Under the pieces are notes generated by a model that saw only the letters and a program-made list of their open reading frames with translations, was not told where the DNA came from and made no database searches. A DNA stretch of 47,143 nucleotides from a virus. Numbering within the stretch: position 1 is the first letter of the stretch; each line of letters starts with the position of its first letter. The stretch is taken from IMG/VR virus record IMGVR_UViG_3300021378_001197, positions 1 through 47,143 of that record, one strand, 5' to 3'. Made by a program: the position numbers and the translations under genes. Of the stretch, positions 8,183 through 16,416 are shown one piece after another.

Positions 8183-8211
8183 ATTATATATTCTTATCCA
8201 GGCGAAGTCAA
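8183..8211 (-). promoter_or_regulatory. Sigma-70 promoter before the QueD-like gene
   Basis: Minus strand: TTGACT (8211..8206), 17-nt spacer, TATAAT (8188..8183). It ends 23 nt before ATG 8159 and so leaves a short leader with TGAGG. It can drive the QueD-like and sulfotransferase-like genes early. Confidence 0.75.
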
Positions 8212-8224
8212 TAAGTTTATTGGT

Positions 8225-8710
8225 TTATTTTTTCTTCTTCTTTTCCATAATGGCAACTGCTTTATCATAGTCTGCTTTTTTAACTACACCTTCAGCAAGT
8301 AGTCTTTCTCTGTTTGCCATATGTCTTTCAATTAAATCTTCTTTGCTACCACCATAGTAATCAACACAATGACCTGCGTCCATCAATGCTTTAACAATAC
8401 TGATTTCTTCACCATTTAAATCAATAATAAAGTCACCAAGGATACGTCCGAACTTGCCTTTCATATCTTCGCCATCTCTATTGATTTGTGTTTTTAGAAT
8501 TGAGGTTTTACCTAGCATTGCCTTAAGAGCATTCTTAGCCGCAATACCAAATACCTTTTCAACCTTATCGCTTGTTCGACTTTCAGGGGTGTCGATACCC
8601 ATTATTCTTACTCGTTCGTCGCTGAGTACCACACCAAAGCCTAAATCTATGTCTACGTCTACTGTGTCGCCATCAACAACTTTGAGTATTTTACATCTAT
8701 ACTCGTACAT
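8225..8710 (-). CDS. Thermonuclease-like nuclease (SNase fold)
   Basis: 161 residues. The motif order is that of staphylococcal-nuclease-like enzymes: VVDGDTVDVDIDLGFG, then RVRIMGIDTPESRT with the catalytic Arg and Glu, then GKFGRILGDF with the second Arg. These enzymes hydrolyse DNA and RNA with Ca2+. No signal peptide is seen, so it acts in the cytoplasm, perhaps in host DNA breakdown. Start ATG 8710 has GGAG upstream and an ATAAATA motif 35 nt away. The C-terminus is a short Lys run. Confidence 0.88.
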   Translation of the reverse strand: MYEYRCKILKVVDGDTVDVDIDLGFGVVLSDERVRIMGIDTPESRTSDKVEKVFGIAAKNALKAMLGKTSILKTQINRDGEDMKGKFGRILGDFIIDLNGEEISIVKALMDAGHCVDYYGGSKEDLIERHMANRERLLAEGVVKKADYDKAVAIMEKKKKK

Positions 8711-8745
8711 TGTTTACTCCTACAAATCCATTTGGATTATAAGAG

Positions 8746-8752
8746 TATTTAT
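8746..8752 (-). promoter_or_regulatory. Late-type motif, thermonuclease
   Basis: Minus-strand gATAAATAct, 35 nt before ATG 8710, with a Shine-Dalgarno (GGAG) in between. This is the leadered arrangement, unlike the seven motifs abutting start codons. Confidence 0.55.
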
Positions 8753-8754
8753 CT

Positions 8755-9294
8755 TTAATCGTTTCTTATTAAGAATCTATGATTTCCTATTACAGCACTC
8801 TCTGGATATACCGTACTCCAACTTGGAGTTGAAATATTATAGTTGTAATAATGAGTTGCACCTTTCGTAACATCTCTGCTCCAACCGTCCATTACTTGAA
8901 TAGCAGTTTCAACACTATGTTCCCAATCAGTTATGTTTGGTTTGATTGCTTCGCCTTTTCTAGGTTCTGCTTTGTATCGCATTTGAGGATTGTCTGTTTT
9001 ACCATCGCAGTACCAAGCAAACTGGCACATCTCTCTAATAGGGTTGCCTTTCCAAAGTTTTGCTTCTAGCACTACACCACAAATGGTGTTTGGGTACTTT
9101 GGATGTTTTACTCTGTTCTTAACAACGTGAGCAACAGCGGCTTTGCCTTTCCAGCCTTCGCCTCTTGCTTCGTAATATATATTGAGTGACATACAATATG
9201 TTTGCTCAACATTCTGTTCTGTAAGTTCTACGCCACTTGATAACATCATAGTCATCATCATAGTTTTGGCAGTTAAATAAGTACTCTCTAACAT
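8755..9294 (-). CDS. SleB-type cell wall hydrolase (lysin)
   Basis: 179 residues. The Hydrolase_2/SleB core reads NIYYEARGEGWKGKAAVAHVV, then NTICGVV, CQFAWYCDG and GATHYYNYNISTPSW...IGNHRF, all typical of SleB cortex-lytic lysozyme-like enzymes; the Glu in EARGE is the presumed catalytic acid. It cleaves peptidoglycan and most likely serves lysis. The N-terminal ~25 residues are hydrophobic and Met-rich and may be a signal or anchor. Start ATG 9294 has AGGAG upstream and a consensus sigma-70 promoter. Confidence 0.88.
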   Translation of the reverse strand: MLESTYLTAKTMMMTMMLSSGVELTEQNVEQTYCMSLNIYYEARGEGWKGKAAVAHVVKNRVKHPKYPNTICGVVLEAKLWKGNPIREMCQFAWYCDGKTDNPQMRYKAEPRKGEAIKPNITDWEHSVETAIQVMDGWSRDVTKGATHYYNYNISTPSWSTVYPESAVIGNHRFLIRND

Positions 9295-9315
9295 ATAGTC
9301 TCCTATTGCTTGTAT

Positions 9316-9344
9316 ATTATAAACAATTTATGTGGTTATGTCAA
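9316..9344 (-). promoter_or_regulatory. Sigma-70 promoter before the SleB lysin
   Basis: Minus strand: TTGACA (9344..9339), 17-nt spacer, TATAAT (9321..9316). Both hexamers and the spacer are consensus. The -35 lies inside the 3' end of the upstream gene. Finding a host-type promoter on a lysin gene is notable because lysins are usually late. Confidence 0.78.
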
Positions 9345-10620
9345 TGTTAAATATTGTGTGTAGTTTGTTCCTGTAATAGTCTATGTTGCTGTATTGCATA
9401 TATGTATTGTAATTGTGTTCTAATACGGGTCTAAGACGCTCTAAGGCGTCGTGTAGTTCGTTAAAAGACATATGATGTATTCTATTAAGTTCGTTTGCGG
9501 CTTTAGAAAAACGTATGTTAGATTCTATTTCGTTATCATACGTTTCATCTATCATATCACTAAACGTTCTGTAGCCTACCTTTTTTAAATTTGCTATGTG
9601 ATTAGGTGCCGCAAAGAATATTGCAGGCATTCTTTTCAAAAATGTTTTTAGTGTTTTTTCAGAGTGCCAACCATTTAGGAATGTAGGATAGCCATCTAGT
9701 AATTCTGAATATGGTTCGAAGTTTGTTTCTTGTATAATGTATACACCTGCTTTATCATAAAAAGCATTAGGCAAAGAGTCTTGCCAGTCTGCTGGAAAAT
9801 CTGTTCCTCTGTCTAAACCTTTAGGCATCATTTTAACTAACTTGTCTACATTGTAAGCATCTAGATTTTCAAATATTTTTGATGTTGAATTACGACCTCT
9901 TAAATATTCTGCCATATCATTTGTCATCGGAACAGAAGTAGTTTGTGACATTACATTATTGTATGACCAAATAGTATCCTTTAGCATATCGTTTCTGTGT
10001 AGGTAATGCAGTATTTCAAATCGTGCATCAGTATGCCTTCTATTTGTGAATAAAAATTTGCTTCTAACTAAAGGCAAATTTATTTCTCTAGGGTCTAATG
10101 GTATCCTAAGATAGTATGTGTTATAATAAAAGTTTTTAAATACAGGCTTGTTTACTTTGTCTGCTATTCGAATACATTCTGATTCTAGTGTTGCATTGCC
10201 TGTGCATATTGCTACCTTATCATAATCTATGTTGTAATGGTCACATACATCATAAATGTCTTCCACAAGATGATAGTCTACTCCTTTAGAGTTATATTCA
10301 AAACCCCAACAGTCCATCAACGATAAGAACACAACACGTTGTCCTCTTTCGCCTACTAGTTTTAAAACAGTATCTGCTGTGCCTGTTAGTTCAAAAGGTC
10401 TGTCTCTAAAGTTTCTACTTAGTTTAGGATTTAGTCCTAATTCAATAATATCATCTTTGTGCCAATCATCACTAGATGTACTTTTATGTTTGCCAAACTC
10501 CAGTTGTATTTGCTCGTATCTTTCAGTATGTCTTGGTTGTAAGAACATCCAGTCAGGGTGAGATACTCCTACATTATCTGTAAAATTTCCTTGTAACTGT
10601 TCATAAGAGTATATATTCAT
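9328..10620 (-). CDS. SEKT-family protein 2, putative glycosyltransferase-like
   Basis: 430 residues. The C-terminal module reads SEKTLKTFLKRMPAIFF, LKKVGYRTFSDMIDETYD and EHNYNTYM, and it matches the 13501 and 26417 proteins segment by segment. A mid-protein FTNRRHTDARFEILHYL also has counterparts in the family. No classical DxD glycosyltransferase site is obvious. Start ATG 10620 has only a weak GTAAATA-type motif upstream and no clear Shine-Dalgarno. The gene is last in a run of minus genes after the ncRNA candidate at 10685. Confidence 0.6.
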   Translation of the reverse strand: MNIYSYEQLQGNFTDNVGVSHPDWMFLQPRHTERYEQIQLEFGKHKSTSSDDWHKDDIIELGLNPKLSRNFRDRPFELTGTADTVLKLVGERGQRVVFLSLMDCWGFEYNSKGVDYHLVEDIYDVCDHYNIDYDKVAICTGNATLESECIRIADKVNKPVFKNFYYNTYYLRIPLDPREINLPLVRSKFLFTNRRHTDARFEILHYLHRNDMLKDTIWSYNNVMSQTTSVPMTNDMAEYLRGRNSTSKIFENLDAYNVDKLVKMMPKGLDRGTDFPADWQDSLPNAFYDKAGVYIIQETNFEPYSELLDGYPTFLNGWHSEKTLKTFLKRMPAIFFAAPNHIANLKKVGYRTFSDMIDETYDNEIESNIRFSKAANELNRIHHMSFNELHDALERLRPVLEHNYNTYMQYSNIDYYRNKLHTIFNIDITT

Positions 10621-10684
10621 AGTGGTTTTAGTTCGATTTCATAGTATTTACCAAGTCTTTTTAAATAAAATAGTAAATATTTGT

Positions 10685-10786
10685 GCAGAGGGACGTATAT
10701 ACAAATTAACAAAAGTATTATCGTGCCCCTCAAAATGACGCACTAACATAGAAGAAGAGATTTGTCATCTCACCCTCTGCTTTTTT
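10685..10786 (+). ncRNA. Candidate structured RNA with terminator-like end
   Basis: The intergenic gap 10621-10787 has a perfect 8-bp closing stem, GCAGAGGG (10685-10692) with CCCTCTGC (10773-10780), followed at once by six T (10781-10786) on the plus strand. Inside are two hairpins: GTGC/GCAC (10723-10726 and 10740-10743) with an inner TCA/TGA, and GAGAT/ATCTC (10757-10761 and 10767-10771). A stem followed by a U-tract fits a small RNA with intrinsic termination. A weak GTAAATA lies just upstream. No coding frame of note is present. This is a prediction from base pairing only. Confidence 0.5.
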
Positions 10787-10787
10787 C

Positions 10788-12002
10788 TTAAAGGTAATGC
10801 GACTGTCCTAGGTCAAGTCCTTTAGAAAACTGTTTATTGTATTTCCCAAACTCATCACCCATACTTGATACTTGTTTGTGAATCAATAAAGCATTTTGTA
10901 CTAGCCTATCCTTATTGCCTTTCAACCAATCCTTAAAATATTGAATGTCCTTATCCATTAATGTTTTACAAACTTCAACAGTCTTTAATACTCTAACATC
11001 TGAACTTTCGTGTGTGTCCCAACTGAAGTCTCCGAACAAGTCTCTGAATATATCTATGCCGTGTTCTTCTAATGTGTGCATAGTATTCTTTTGTCCATAA
11101 CACAAAGTAGGCATACAATTTATAATAGGGTTACTACTTTTTTCTGTAATAAAAATATTGTTACCTTCACACTCTGACTCTCCCACTACACAGATAGCAC
11201 TCTCTTGAAATGATTTTACACTAGGAGGGATATAAAAAGAATGTGTAAAATGGTCAAACACTGGTTCGTGTTCTGCTGTTCGTTTGTTAGCAGGCAATGA
11301 ATCTAAGTAATGTTCTAAGTCAGGCGGTAGTGATACTTCTTCATTTACATTGTTAAAGGATATGTTTTGCTTTGCCCAATTAGGATGTTCACTCATAGCA
11401 CATTCAAAAAGTACTCTATGAAACTTTGGCTTGTTTGTGAAACCACAGAACCATTTTATTTTGTGTTCAGGGTCTAGTGTAGGAAATTGTGATGTGTGGT
11501 TTAATAATATGTCTGATGATATACATTTGAATATGGAGTGCTGTCTAATTACATTATTCCATTTAACAAAGTTTATTTTTTTAAGATGATGTTGCTTTTT
11601 ATAATAAGACTTGTCGCCACAATCATAAAAATATAATTGAGATAAATCAAAGCCTACTTGATTTGCTGATGCTACAACATCTTCAATTGATAGTTGCGTA
11701 TCATAACTAGAAGTGAAGCCTTCCAAATTTATTGCTTCGTACTGGTCATAAAACATTACCCTATAGTTATTGCTATTTGCATAGTTGAATATAGTTTTAA
11801 AGTATTCTAAAGAGTATGTGTTCTCATCATCTATAATGCCTTTAACACATAAATCAAAACGTTCGTGTGTCTCGTTAATAATAGTAGCAAACTCTCCTAG
11901 TAGAGGTTGATGCGTTATGTATTCGGATACATCAAACAGACTTTTTGTTTGTGCTACATTGTTTGAATTTATGTAGAAAACTAATGTTCTTACTTGGTGC
12001 AT
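10788..12002 (-). CDS. SEKT-family protein 3, divergent
   Basis: 404 residues. It carries IFITEKSSNPIINCMPTLCYG and a following LEEHGIDIFRDLF, the counterpart of the family's SEKT...P...GF block, but the DExYD and EHNYN blocks are weak. A mid-protein IKWFCGFTNKPKFHRVLFECAM parallels the R...R motif of the relatives. Start ATG 12002 lies 13 nt inside the end of the UV endonuclease gene. Function is inferred only by family likeness; it is the most divergent member. Confidence 0.55.
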   Translation of the reverse strand: MHQVRTLVFYINSNNVAQTKSLFDVSEYITHQPLLGEFATIINETHERFDLCVKGIIDDENTYSLEYFKTIFNYANSNNYRVMFYDQYEAINLEGFTSSYDTQLSIEDVVASANQVGFDLSQLYFYDCGDKSYYKKQHHLKKINFVKWNNVIRQHSIFKCISSDILLNHTSQFPTLDPEHKIKWFCGFTNKPKFHRVLFECAMSEHPNWAKQNISFNNVNEEVSLPPDLEHYLDSLPANKRTAEHEPVFDHFTHSFYIPPSVKSFQESAICVVGESECEGNNIFITEKSSNPIINCMPTLCYGQKNTMHTLEEHGIDIFRDLFGDFSWDTHESSDVRVLKTVEVCKTLMDKDIQYFKDWLKGNKDRLVQNALLIHKQVSSMGDEFGKYNKQFSKGLDLGQSHYL

Positions 12003-13057
12003 AACCCAGTCTCTACCGCACGTTCATACAGTTGCTGGCTGGCTAAGTTTTTTGCTTTTGCTTCACATTGTATATCGAAGTCGTCCCAAAAACTCAATGC
12101 CCAATCGTTCGCTTCTTGATTAGGATAATAGTCTGAGTGTGCTCTTAGTTTTTGCTTCTTGGCACCTGCTTCTAATAGTGCAGGTAAGTCTTGCATTTTG
12201 CTATGGTCAATCTCTTCGCCTTCTTTTAGAGCCATTGCCAACCCGTGGTCTCTACTGTAACTGTAATGTAATGCTGGACGTACACCCCTCCAACTTTCTT
12301 TGACTTGCTGTATTCTATCGTCATCTGGTTGTATGTATTCCTCATCACGTATCCAATGATGATGTATGTCCAGTACCAATGCAACTTTGTGTCCTACCTT
12401 AAGGCTTTCGTCTAGTCCCCAACACATCTCATCATTCTCAATAGTAATAATGTTCTTTGCTTCTGGACTTAGCAGTTCCAATGTTTCTAAGAAACCTTCT
12501 GCTCCACGTCTACCTGATATATGTATGTTGCATTTGAAGTCTTGGAACTCTTTACCATACCCCATCCAACGTGCCATATTTGCGTGATACTCAAACTCTT
12601 CTATACTGCGTTCAACTACATCAGGCTTATCACTTGCAAGTACACAAAACTGTCCAGGATGAAAACTGAGACGTACATCTTTCTCTCTAGCAAGTTTACC
12701 AACCTTAGCAAATCCTTCTTCAAGCATTTTAACATTAGTAGGATCTTCCCACATATACTTCCAGTCTGCCTGTGTTGCACCTGGTAATTGATTACTGCCT
12801 AATCTCACCATTCTACGATTCTCAGGTAATGTGCTTACCCATTCAACAAGATTGTATGCTGATTGCATATTGTGTGTAACAAGTTCAAGCATACGTTCTT
12901 CTGCTACATTCTTTTCTTGATTGTTAAGCCAAGTAATAGTAGTCATACGTTCTGTAAAGTTCTGTTGTATTTCTTTTAGTATTTTAGGCTTCTGTGTTTG
13001 GTCAGGATCCATATACTTACAGCAAAAGCCAATACGTTTAATGTCTTGTGCCGTCAT
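11990..13057 (-). CDS. uvsE: UV damage endonuclease (UvdE/UvsE family)
   Basis: 355 residues, normal for the family. The TIM-barrel signature is clear: KRIGFCCKY at the N-terminus, MVRLGSNQLPG, RLSFHPGQFCVL, IHISGRRG, IENDE and LVLDIHHHW, containing the His, Glu and Asp metal ligands. The enzyme nicks DNA 5' of cyclobutane dimers and 6-4 photoproducts and so starts excision repair without UvrABC. It suits a phage of sunlit water. It overlaps both neighbours (20 nt and 13 nt), so it is part of an operon. Confidence 0.93.
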   Translation of the reverse strand: MTAQDIKRIGFCCKYMDPDQTQKPKILKEIQQNFTERMTTITWLNNQEKNVAEERMLELVTHNMQSAYNLVEWVSTLPENRRMVRLGSNQLPGATQADWKYMWEDPTNVKMLEEGFAKVGKLAREKDVRLSFHPGQFCVLASDKPDVVERSIEEFEYHANMARWMGYGKEFQDFKCNIHISGRRGAEGFLETLELLSPEAKNIITIENDEMCWGLDESLKVGHKVALVLDIHHHWIRDEEYIQPDDDRIQQVKESWRGVRPALHYSYSRDHGLAMALKEGEEIDHSKMQDLPALLEAGAKKQKLRAHSDYYPNQEANDWALSFWDDFDIQCEAKAKNLASQQLYERAVETGLCTK

Positions 13058-13514
13058 CGTCCTTATCCTTTTTGTAAGTTGCTAAGTCTACTACATTGTC
13101 TGTGTTCTTTTCTTTTTTTTCTGTTGCAGGCTTAATACTTATGTTACCTAATTTATCATCAAAATCTATTGTTACATTAAATATGTCTTCTGCTTTATCT
13201 TTGTTCATAGAAAATGTATCCATTAAGCCTTTTTCATATTCTAAGAAATTGCTGTAATAGTCTCCGCCTGGCTCAAAGTCTATTGTTCTATATATCTGAC
13301 TGTTAAGAATTGCTTCGTTTATATCTGACAGCATTAGTATTAGATTGTTTTGTACATCTTCTGCATCAAACCCAAAAGGACTTACAACTTCTTCGGAGTA
13401 TGCAATAGGCATTCCTTCTTTGCTGTATAATACTTCTCTAACTTCATAGATGTCTCTAGAAAAAACATTTCCTGGATCTGTGATAGGCACTTTAAATAAT
13501 CTATATTTCCACAT
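13038..13514 (-). CDS. Conserved-type phage protein, unknown
   Basis: 158 residues from ATG 13514; an in-frame TTG 15 nt upstream is less likely. The protein begins MWKYRLFKVP and has an alpha/beta-looking core with EVREVLYSKEGMPIAYSEE, then a Glu/Asp/Lys-rich flexible tail. I recognise no enzyme motif. It overlaps the upstream gene by 14 nt and the UV endonuclease start by 20 nt, so it is co-translated with a repair gene and a SEKT protein. Confidence 0.7.
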   Translation of the reverse strand: MWKYRLFKVPITDPGNVFSRDIYEVREVLYSKEGMPIAYSEEVVSPFGFDAEDVQNNLILMLSDINEAILNSQIYRTIDFEPGGDYYSNFLEYEKGLMDTFSMNKDKAEDIFNVTIDFDDKLGNISIKPATEKKEKNTDNVVDLATYKKDKDDDGTRH

Positions 13515-14406
13515 TATATCTGTTTGCAAAATTTAACCAATCCTTTGTAATGAAAGCATTGTAATTGTGTTCGCATATTTGTCTTGTGTTGTCATACAAC
13601 TGCTTTATATCTTTAGTTGATATATTATTACATAGTTCTGCTATGTTGTCAAGTTTAATATTAGGATCTTTTTGTGTATCGAAACTCTCATCAATTACAC
13701 TATCAAATGTTTTAAAGCCTTCTCGTTTGAGTATGTCATATACTCCGTGTTTGTTATTGCTCATATAGATAAACGGACGTTTACTTAAAAAACATTTAAA
13801 CAGTTTGGGACTTATAAAATGTTGTCCTTTGTTATTACTTGCAGGTAAATCGCAATTGGTATCGCACACTATTTGAAATAATCCATCTTGTATTAGTGCA
13901 ACATCGTTGGCATTTAGATCCCAAATGTGTTGATAGTCTTTGTTGTCAGGTACTTGGGTAAACTTTATGCCATTCCAATGCCTTCCTGCTATATTATTAA
14001 ATCGTTCTACAAGATTTGTGTAGTCATACTCTGTTTCGTTCTCATCATAGGGAGGATTATTAGGATCTATAAAGTTATTTGCTGTCCAATTCATAGTATG
14101 TCCTACATTTTCTAACAGTTTAAGCAGTAGTATGGGCCTAGGCAACCACGGATTGCCGTTCAGCATAGTAAAATGTTTACTGGGTAAGCCTGTCTCCATA
14201 TATTTGCTTCCGTGTCTAAGGGTTTCTTCTACAAATATTAAGTCGTAAACAGTATTTTTATATGCAAAGTCCTCATAGTTAAACGTGCAATGGCTAACAA
14301 ACTTGTTTGACGGACAGTTTTGTAGTGTGTTCTCTGACACAAAGCATTCTCCATACTCTGGATGCCTATTAGAACTGCCATTTACCTGTTTAATAAATTC
14401 TTTCAT
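13501..14406 (-). CDS. SEKT-family protein 4, putative glycosyltransferase-like
   Basis: 301 residues. The C-terminal half carries FISPKLFKCFLSKRPFIYMS, ILKREGFKTFDSVIDESFD and ICEHNYNAFI, a very close structural match to the 9328 protein (SPK replaces SEK). The N-terminal half is different. A member of the five-protein family of this window. Its start at ATG 14406 faces the divergent plus operon; the intergenic region is 55 nt. Confidence 0.6.
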   Translation of the reverse strand: MKEFIKQVNGSSNRHPEYGECFVSENTLQNCPSNKFVSHCTFNYEDFAYKNTVYDLIFVEETLRHGSKYMETGLPSKHFTMLNGNPWLPRPILLLKLLENVGHTMNWTANNFIDPNNPPYDENETEYDYTNLVERFNNIAGRHWNGIKFTQVPDNKDYQHIWDLNANDVALIQDGLFQIVCDTNCDLPASNNKGQHFISPKLFKCFLSKRPFIYMSNNKHGVYDILKREGFKTFDSVIDESFDTQKDPNIKLDNIAELCNNISTKDIKQLYDNTRQICEHNYNAFITKDWLNFANRYNVEI

Positions 14407-14421
14407 ACACTACAATAATTG

Positions 14422-14441
14422 ATAAATACTTACAAGTATTT
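14422..14441 (+). promoter_or_regulatory. Late-type motif inside an 8-bp inverted repeat
   Basis: ATAAATA (14422-14428) lies 33 nt before ATG 14462. Overlapping it is a perfect inverted repeat AAATACTT-AC-AAGTATTT (14424-14441). The symmetry gives a promoter-like sequence on both strands of this divergent region, or an operator that could occlude the late motif. Confidence 0.5.
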
Positions 14442-14461
14442 AAACATTACAGGCTACGATT

Positions 14462-15283
14462 ATGAAATATACTGATTTACAAATCAAACAAAAAATAGAT
14501 GAACTATGGGGCGGTGGCGGAGTACCAGACTACACCACAATGCCTGCATACAAATTAAAGAAGGCATCAAAGAACGGCAAAAAGTTTTTTGTGCCAAGCA
14601 ATGAACCAACTCCTAAAGGTGTAGAAGCAGTAGAAGGTAAATCCCCTCATAAAAAAGGTAGCAAGAAATATAAAAAACATATGGCGGCAATGCACGCCGA
14701 GAGTGGTATGAAAGAAGAAATGTCAAATCGTTTTGCATTGTATGTTGACGGTAAAGATTCACAAGTAAGAATGAGTGACGAAGATAAAGCACAGGAGTTG
14801 GCAGACCAAATGAACAAAGACAACAAGAAGGTAGAAGTTAAAAAAGTTGGAGTTAATGAAGAAGAGTTTGGTGGAAGATTTATTACACAAGACTTTAACG
14901 ATATTTTAAGAGACCCAATGCTAAAACTACCTAAGAATATAAACTATAACAATTTCTTAAACTTTATGGAATATGCTATGTCAGATTCACAATACAAAGG
15001 TTTGACTTTAGAACAGTTCGGTGATAAACTAAAAATGATATTCAGTCAATGGAAAGCAAATTCAGTACACGGAGTAGACAAACGTAATAAAAAAGGTAGT
15101 ATACCTAATCCTATTAAACCAACAGCATATAAAACACCAGAAGGCAAAGTTCCTTCAGATGCTGACAAATGGTTTATGATAGAATCAGAAGCAAAAGAAA
15201 AATTAAGCACATACCCAAGTAAGTATCAAAATACTTGGGCATTAAAAAAATATAAAGATGCCGGTGGCACTTGGAGTAAATAA
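14462..15283 (+). CDS. Basic protein with C-terminal SYxxxW/GGxW motif
   Basis: 273 residues, Lys-rich in the first 90 residues (HKKGSKKYKKHMAAMH). The C-terminal block TYPSKYQNTWALKKYKDAGG resembles the WPSAYASGALVQCRKKGAKN block of the 15908 protein, here without Cys. Such motifs recur in late, head-associated small proteins of T4-like marine phages, so a virion or packaging role is an inference. It opens a nine-gene plus-strand operon with stop-start overlaps. Confidence 0.7.
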   Translation: MKYTDLQIKQKIDELWGGGGVPDYTTMPAYKLKKASKNGKKFFVPSNEPTPKGVEAVEGKSPHKKGSKKYKKHMAAMHAESGMKEEMSNRFALYVDGKDSQVRMSDEDKAQELADQMNKDNKKVEVKKVGVNEEEFGGRFITQDFNDILRDPMLKLPKNINYNNFLNFMEYAMSDSQYKGLTLEQFGDKLKMIFSQWKANSVHGVDKRNKKGSIPNPIKPTAYKTPEGKVPSDADKWFMIESEAKEKLSTYPSKYQNTWALKKYKDAGGTWSK

Positions 15284-15540
15284 TGAATTGGTTGATTATA
15301 TTATCACTTAAGGCTATACTATCTAGTATTATAGGCAGTAGTTTTTATCAGTGGTTTAAAAACACCAAAGTAGGTGTATGGTTCCAAGTAAAAATGGATA
15401 ACACAATGGAATGGGTAGCAAACAGATATGATTTAGAAATTGCTACTAGAGAAGAAAAATGGTTATCTCAATATCCACACCTTGCAGACAGAATAGTTAC
15501 ATTAGAAAAAGAAGTAGCAAAACTTAAAAAGAAAAAATAG
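15283..15540 (+). CDS. Small membrane-anchored protein
   Basis: 85 residues. An N-terminal membrane segment (residues ~2-22) is followed by a soluble helical domain and a C-terminal coiled-coil-like run ending in Lys. Start ATG 15283 overlaps the preceding TAA by one base (TAATG). Short anchored proteins here may serve lysis or membrane takeover; nothing more specific can be read. Confidence 0.7.
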   Translation: MNWLIILSLKAILSSIIGSSFYQWFKNTKVGVWFQVKMDNTMEWVANRYDLEIATREEKWLSQYPHLADRIVTLEKEVAKLKKKK

Positions 15541-15549
15541 GAGAACATT

Positions 15550-15705
15550 ATGGATTGGATTAAAGCAAGAATAAAAGAAAGAACAAGTTGGGACGGAGCA
15601 GTCCTAATAGGCGGTGGTATAGCAATGCTACTAGTACCAACAACTTTAATTGGTTGGGGTATGATAGCCTACGGTGGTTGGACAATCTGGAAGAAAGAAG
15701 ACTAA
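15550..15705 (+). CDS. Small membrane protein, 51 aa, holin-like
   Basis: ATG 15550 to TAA 15705 encodes MDWIKARIKERTSWDGAVLI followed by two hydrophobic stretches joined by a short turn and a charged KKED end. GGAG stands 6 nt before the ATG. The layout (basic helix, two membrane passes) suits a holin or other small membrane effector, but this is inference. Its stop overlaps the next start (TAATG). Confidence 0.75.
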   Translation: MDWIKARIKERTSWDGAVLIGGGIAMLLVPTTLIGWGMIAYGGWTIWKKED

Positions 15706-15908
15706 TGCTCATTGAGGAAGTTGTACAAGAGAATGCTAAGGGTGGAATGAAAAAATGGTTCAACCAGATGTCACCTTTATCCAAAGCAACTTCCGAAAGT
15801 AAACCAAAAGGAAAGCCTGGCAGAAAGCCTAAGGCAGAAGTAGTTGATACTTCAGAGGACACTAAGTCAAAACAAAGAGTTAAAGCAATGGCTAAGAAGG
15901 CAAAGTAA
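15705..15908 (+). CDS. Small basic protein, Lys/Ala tail
   Basis: 67 residues from ATG 15705, which overlaps the preceding TAA. A longer reading from an upstream TTG is rejected because it would overlap the membrane gene entirely. It begins MLIEEVVQENAKGGMKKWF, then SKPKGKPGRKPKAE, an AT-hook-like GRKPK segment, and a basic end. Possibly DNA-binding or packaged with DNA; this is inference from composition. Confidence 0.65.
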   Translation: MLIEEVVQENAKGGMKKWFNQMSPLSKATSESKPKGKPGRKPKAEVVDTSEDTKSKQRVKAMAKKAK

Positions 15909-16414
15909 TGAGACTACAAGAGATCATACTTACAGAAGACCTAAGAGCCTGGTTTGGTAAAGGCAAGAAAGGCGGAGCCGGTGGTGGCGGTTGGGATAGA
16001 TACAACACCAAAGGCGAACGTATTGGCAAGTGTGGAGATGCTAAGAAAGGTGAAGGTAAGCCTAAGTGTTTAAGCAAATCAAAAGCCGCAAGTCTAAGAT
16101 CCTCAGGTGGTAAGAAGGCTATTGCTACAGCCGTAAATAGAAAACGTAGAAAGGATCCTAATAAGGATAGAAAGGGTAAGGCTAAGAATGTTAAGAACGA
16201 AAGTTTTACTAATATTCCATTTAGCCAATGTCCTAGTTGCGGTGGCGAGATTCATTATATGGATGAAGCCAAAAAGAAAACAAAAAAGGATGCTTGTTAT
16301 CACAAAGTGAAAGCAAGATATGATGTTTGGCCAAGTGCTTATGCCAGTGGTGCATTGGTACAATGCAGAAAGAAAGGTGCTAAGAATTGGGGCAACTCAA
16401 AGAAGAAGAGTTAA
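15908..16414 (+). CDS. Cys/Lys-rich phage protein (DUF6321-like + Cys motif)
   Basis: 168 residues. DLRAWFGKGKKGG, then GGGGWDRYNTKGERIGKCGD and GEGKPKCLS match the DUF6321-type module. A Zn-ribbon CPSCGGEIHYMDEA follows, and the C-terminus is DACYHKVKARYDVWPSAYAS, ALVQCRKKGAKNWG. Paired Cys and Lys density suggest a zinc-bound nucleic-acid or capsid-lining protein. TAATG overlap with the gene before. The family assignment is from memory of motif shape. Confidence 0.72.
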   Translation: MRLQEIILTEDLRAWFGKGKKGGAGGGGWDRYNTKGERIGKCGDAKKGEGKPKCLSKSKAASLRSSGGKKAIATAVNRKRRKDPNKDRKGKAKNVKNESFTNIPFSQCPSCGGEIHYMDEAKKKTKKDACYHKVKARYDVWPSAYASGALVQCRKKGAKNWGNSKKKS

Positions 16415-16416
16415 TT

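Noticed and set aside
15588-15908. 106-residue protein from TTG 15588
   Set aside because: It would cover the 51-aa membrane gene; the TAATG-coupled ATG 15705 is the plausible start.
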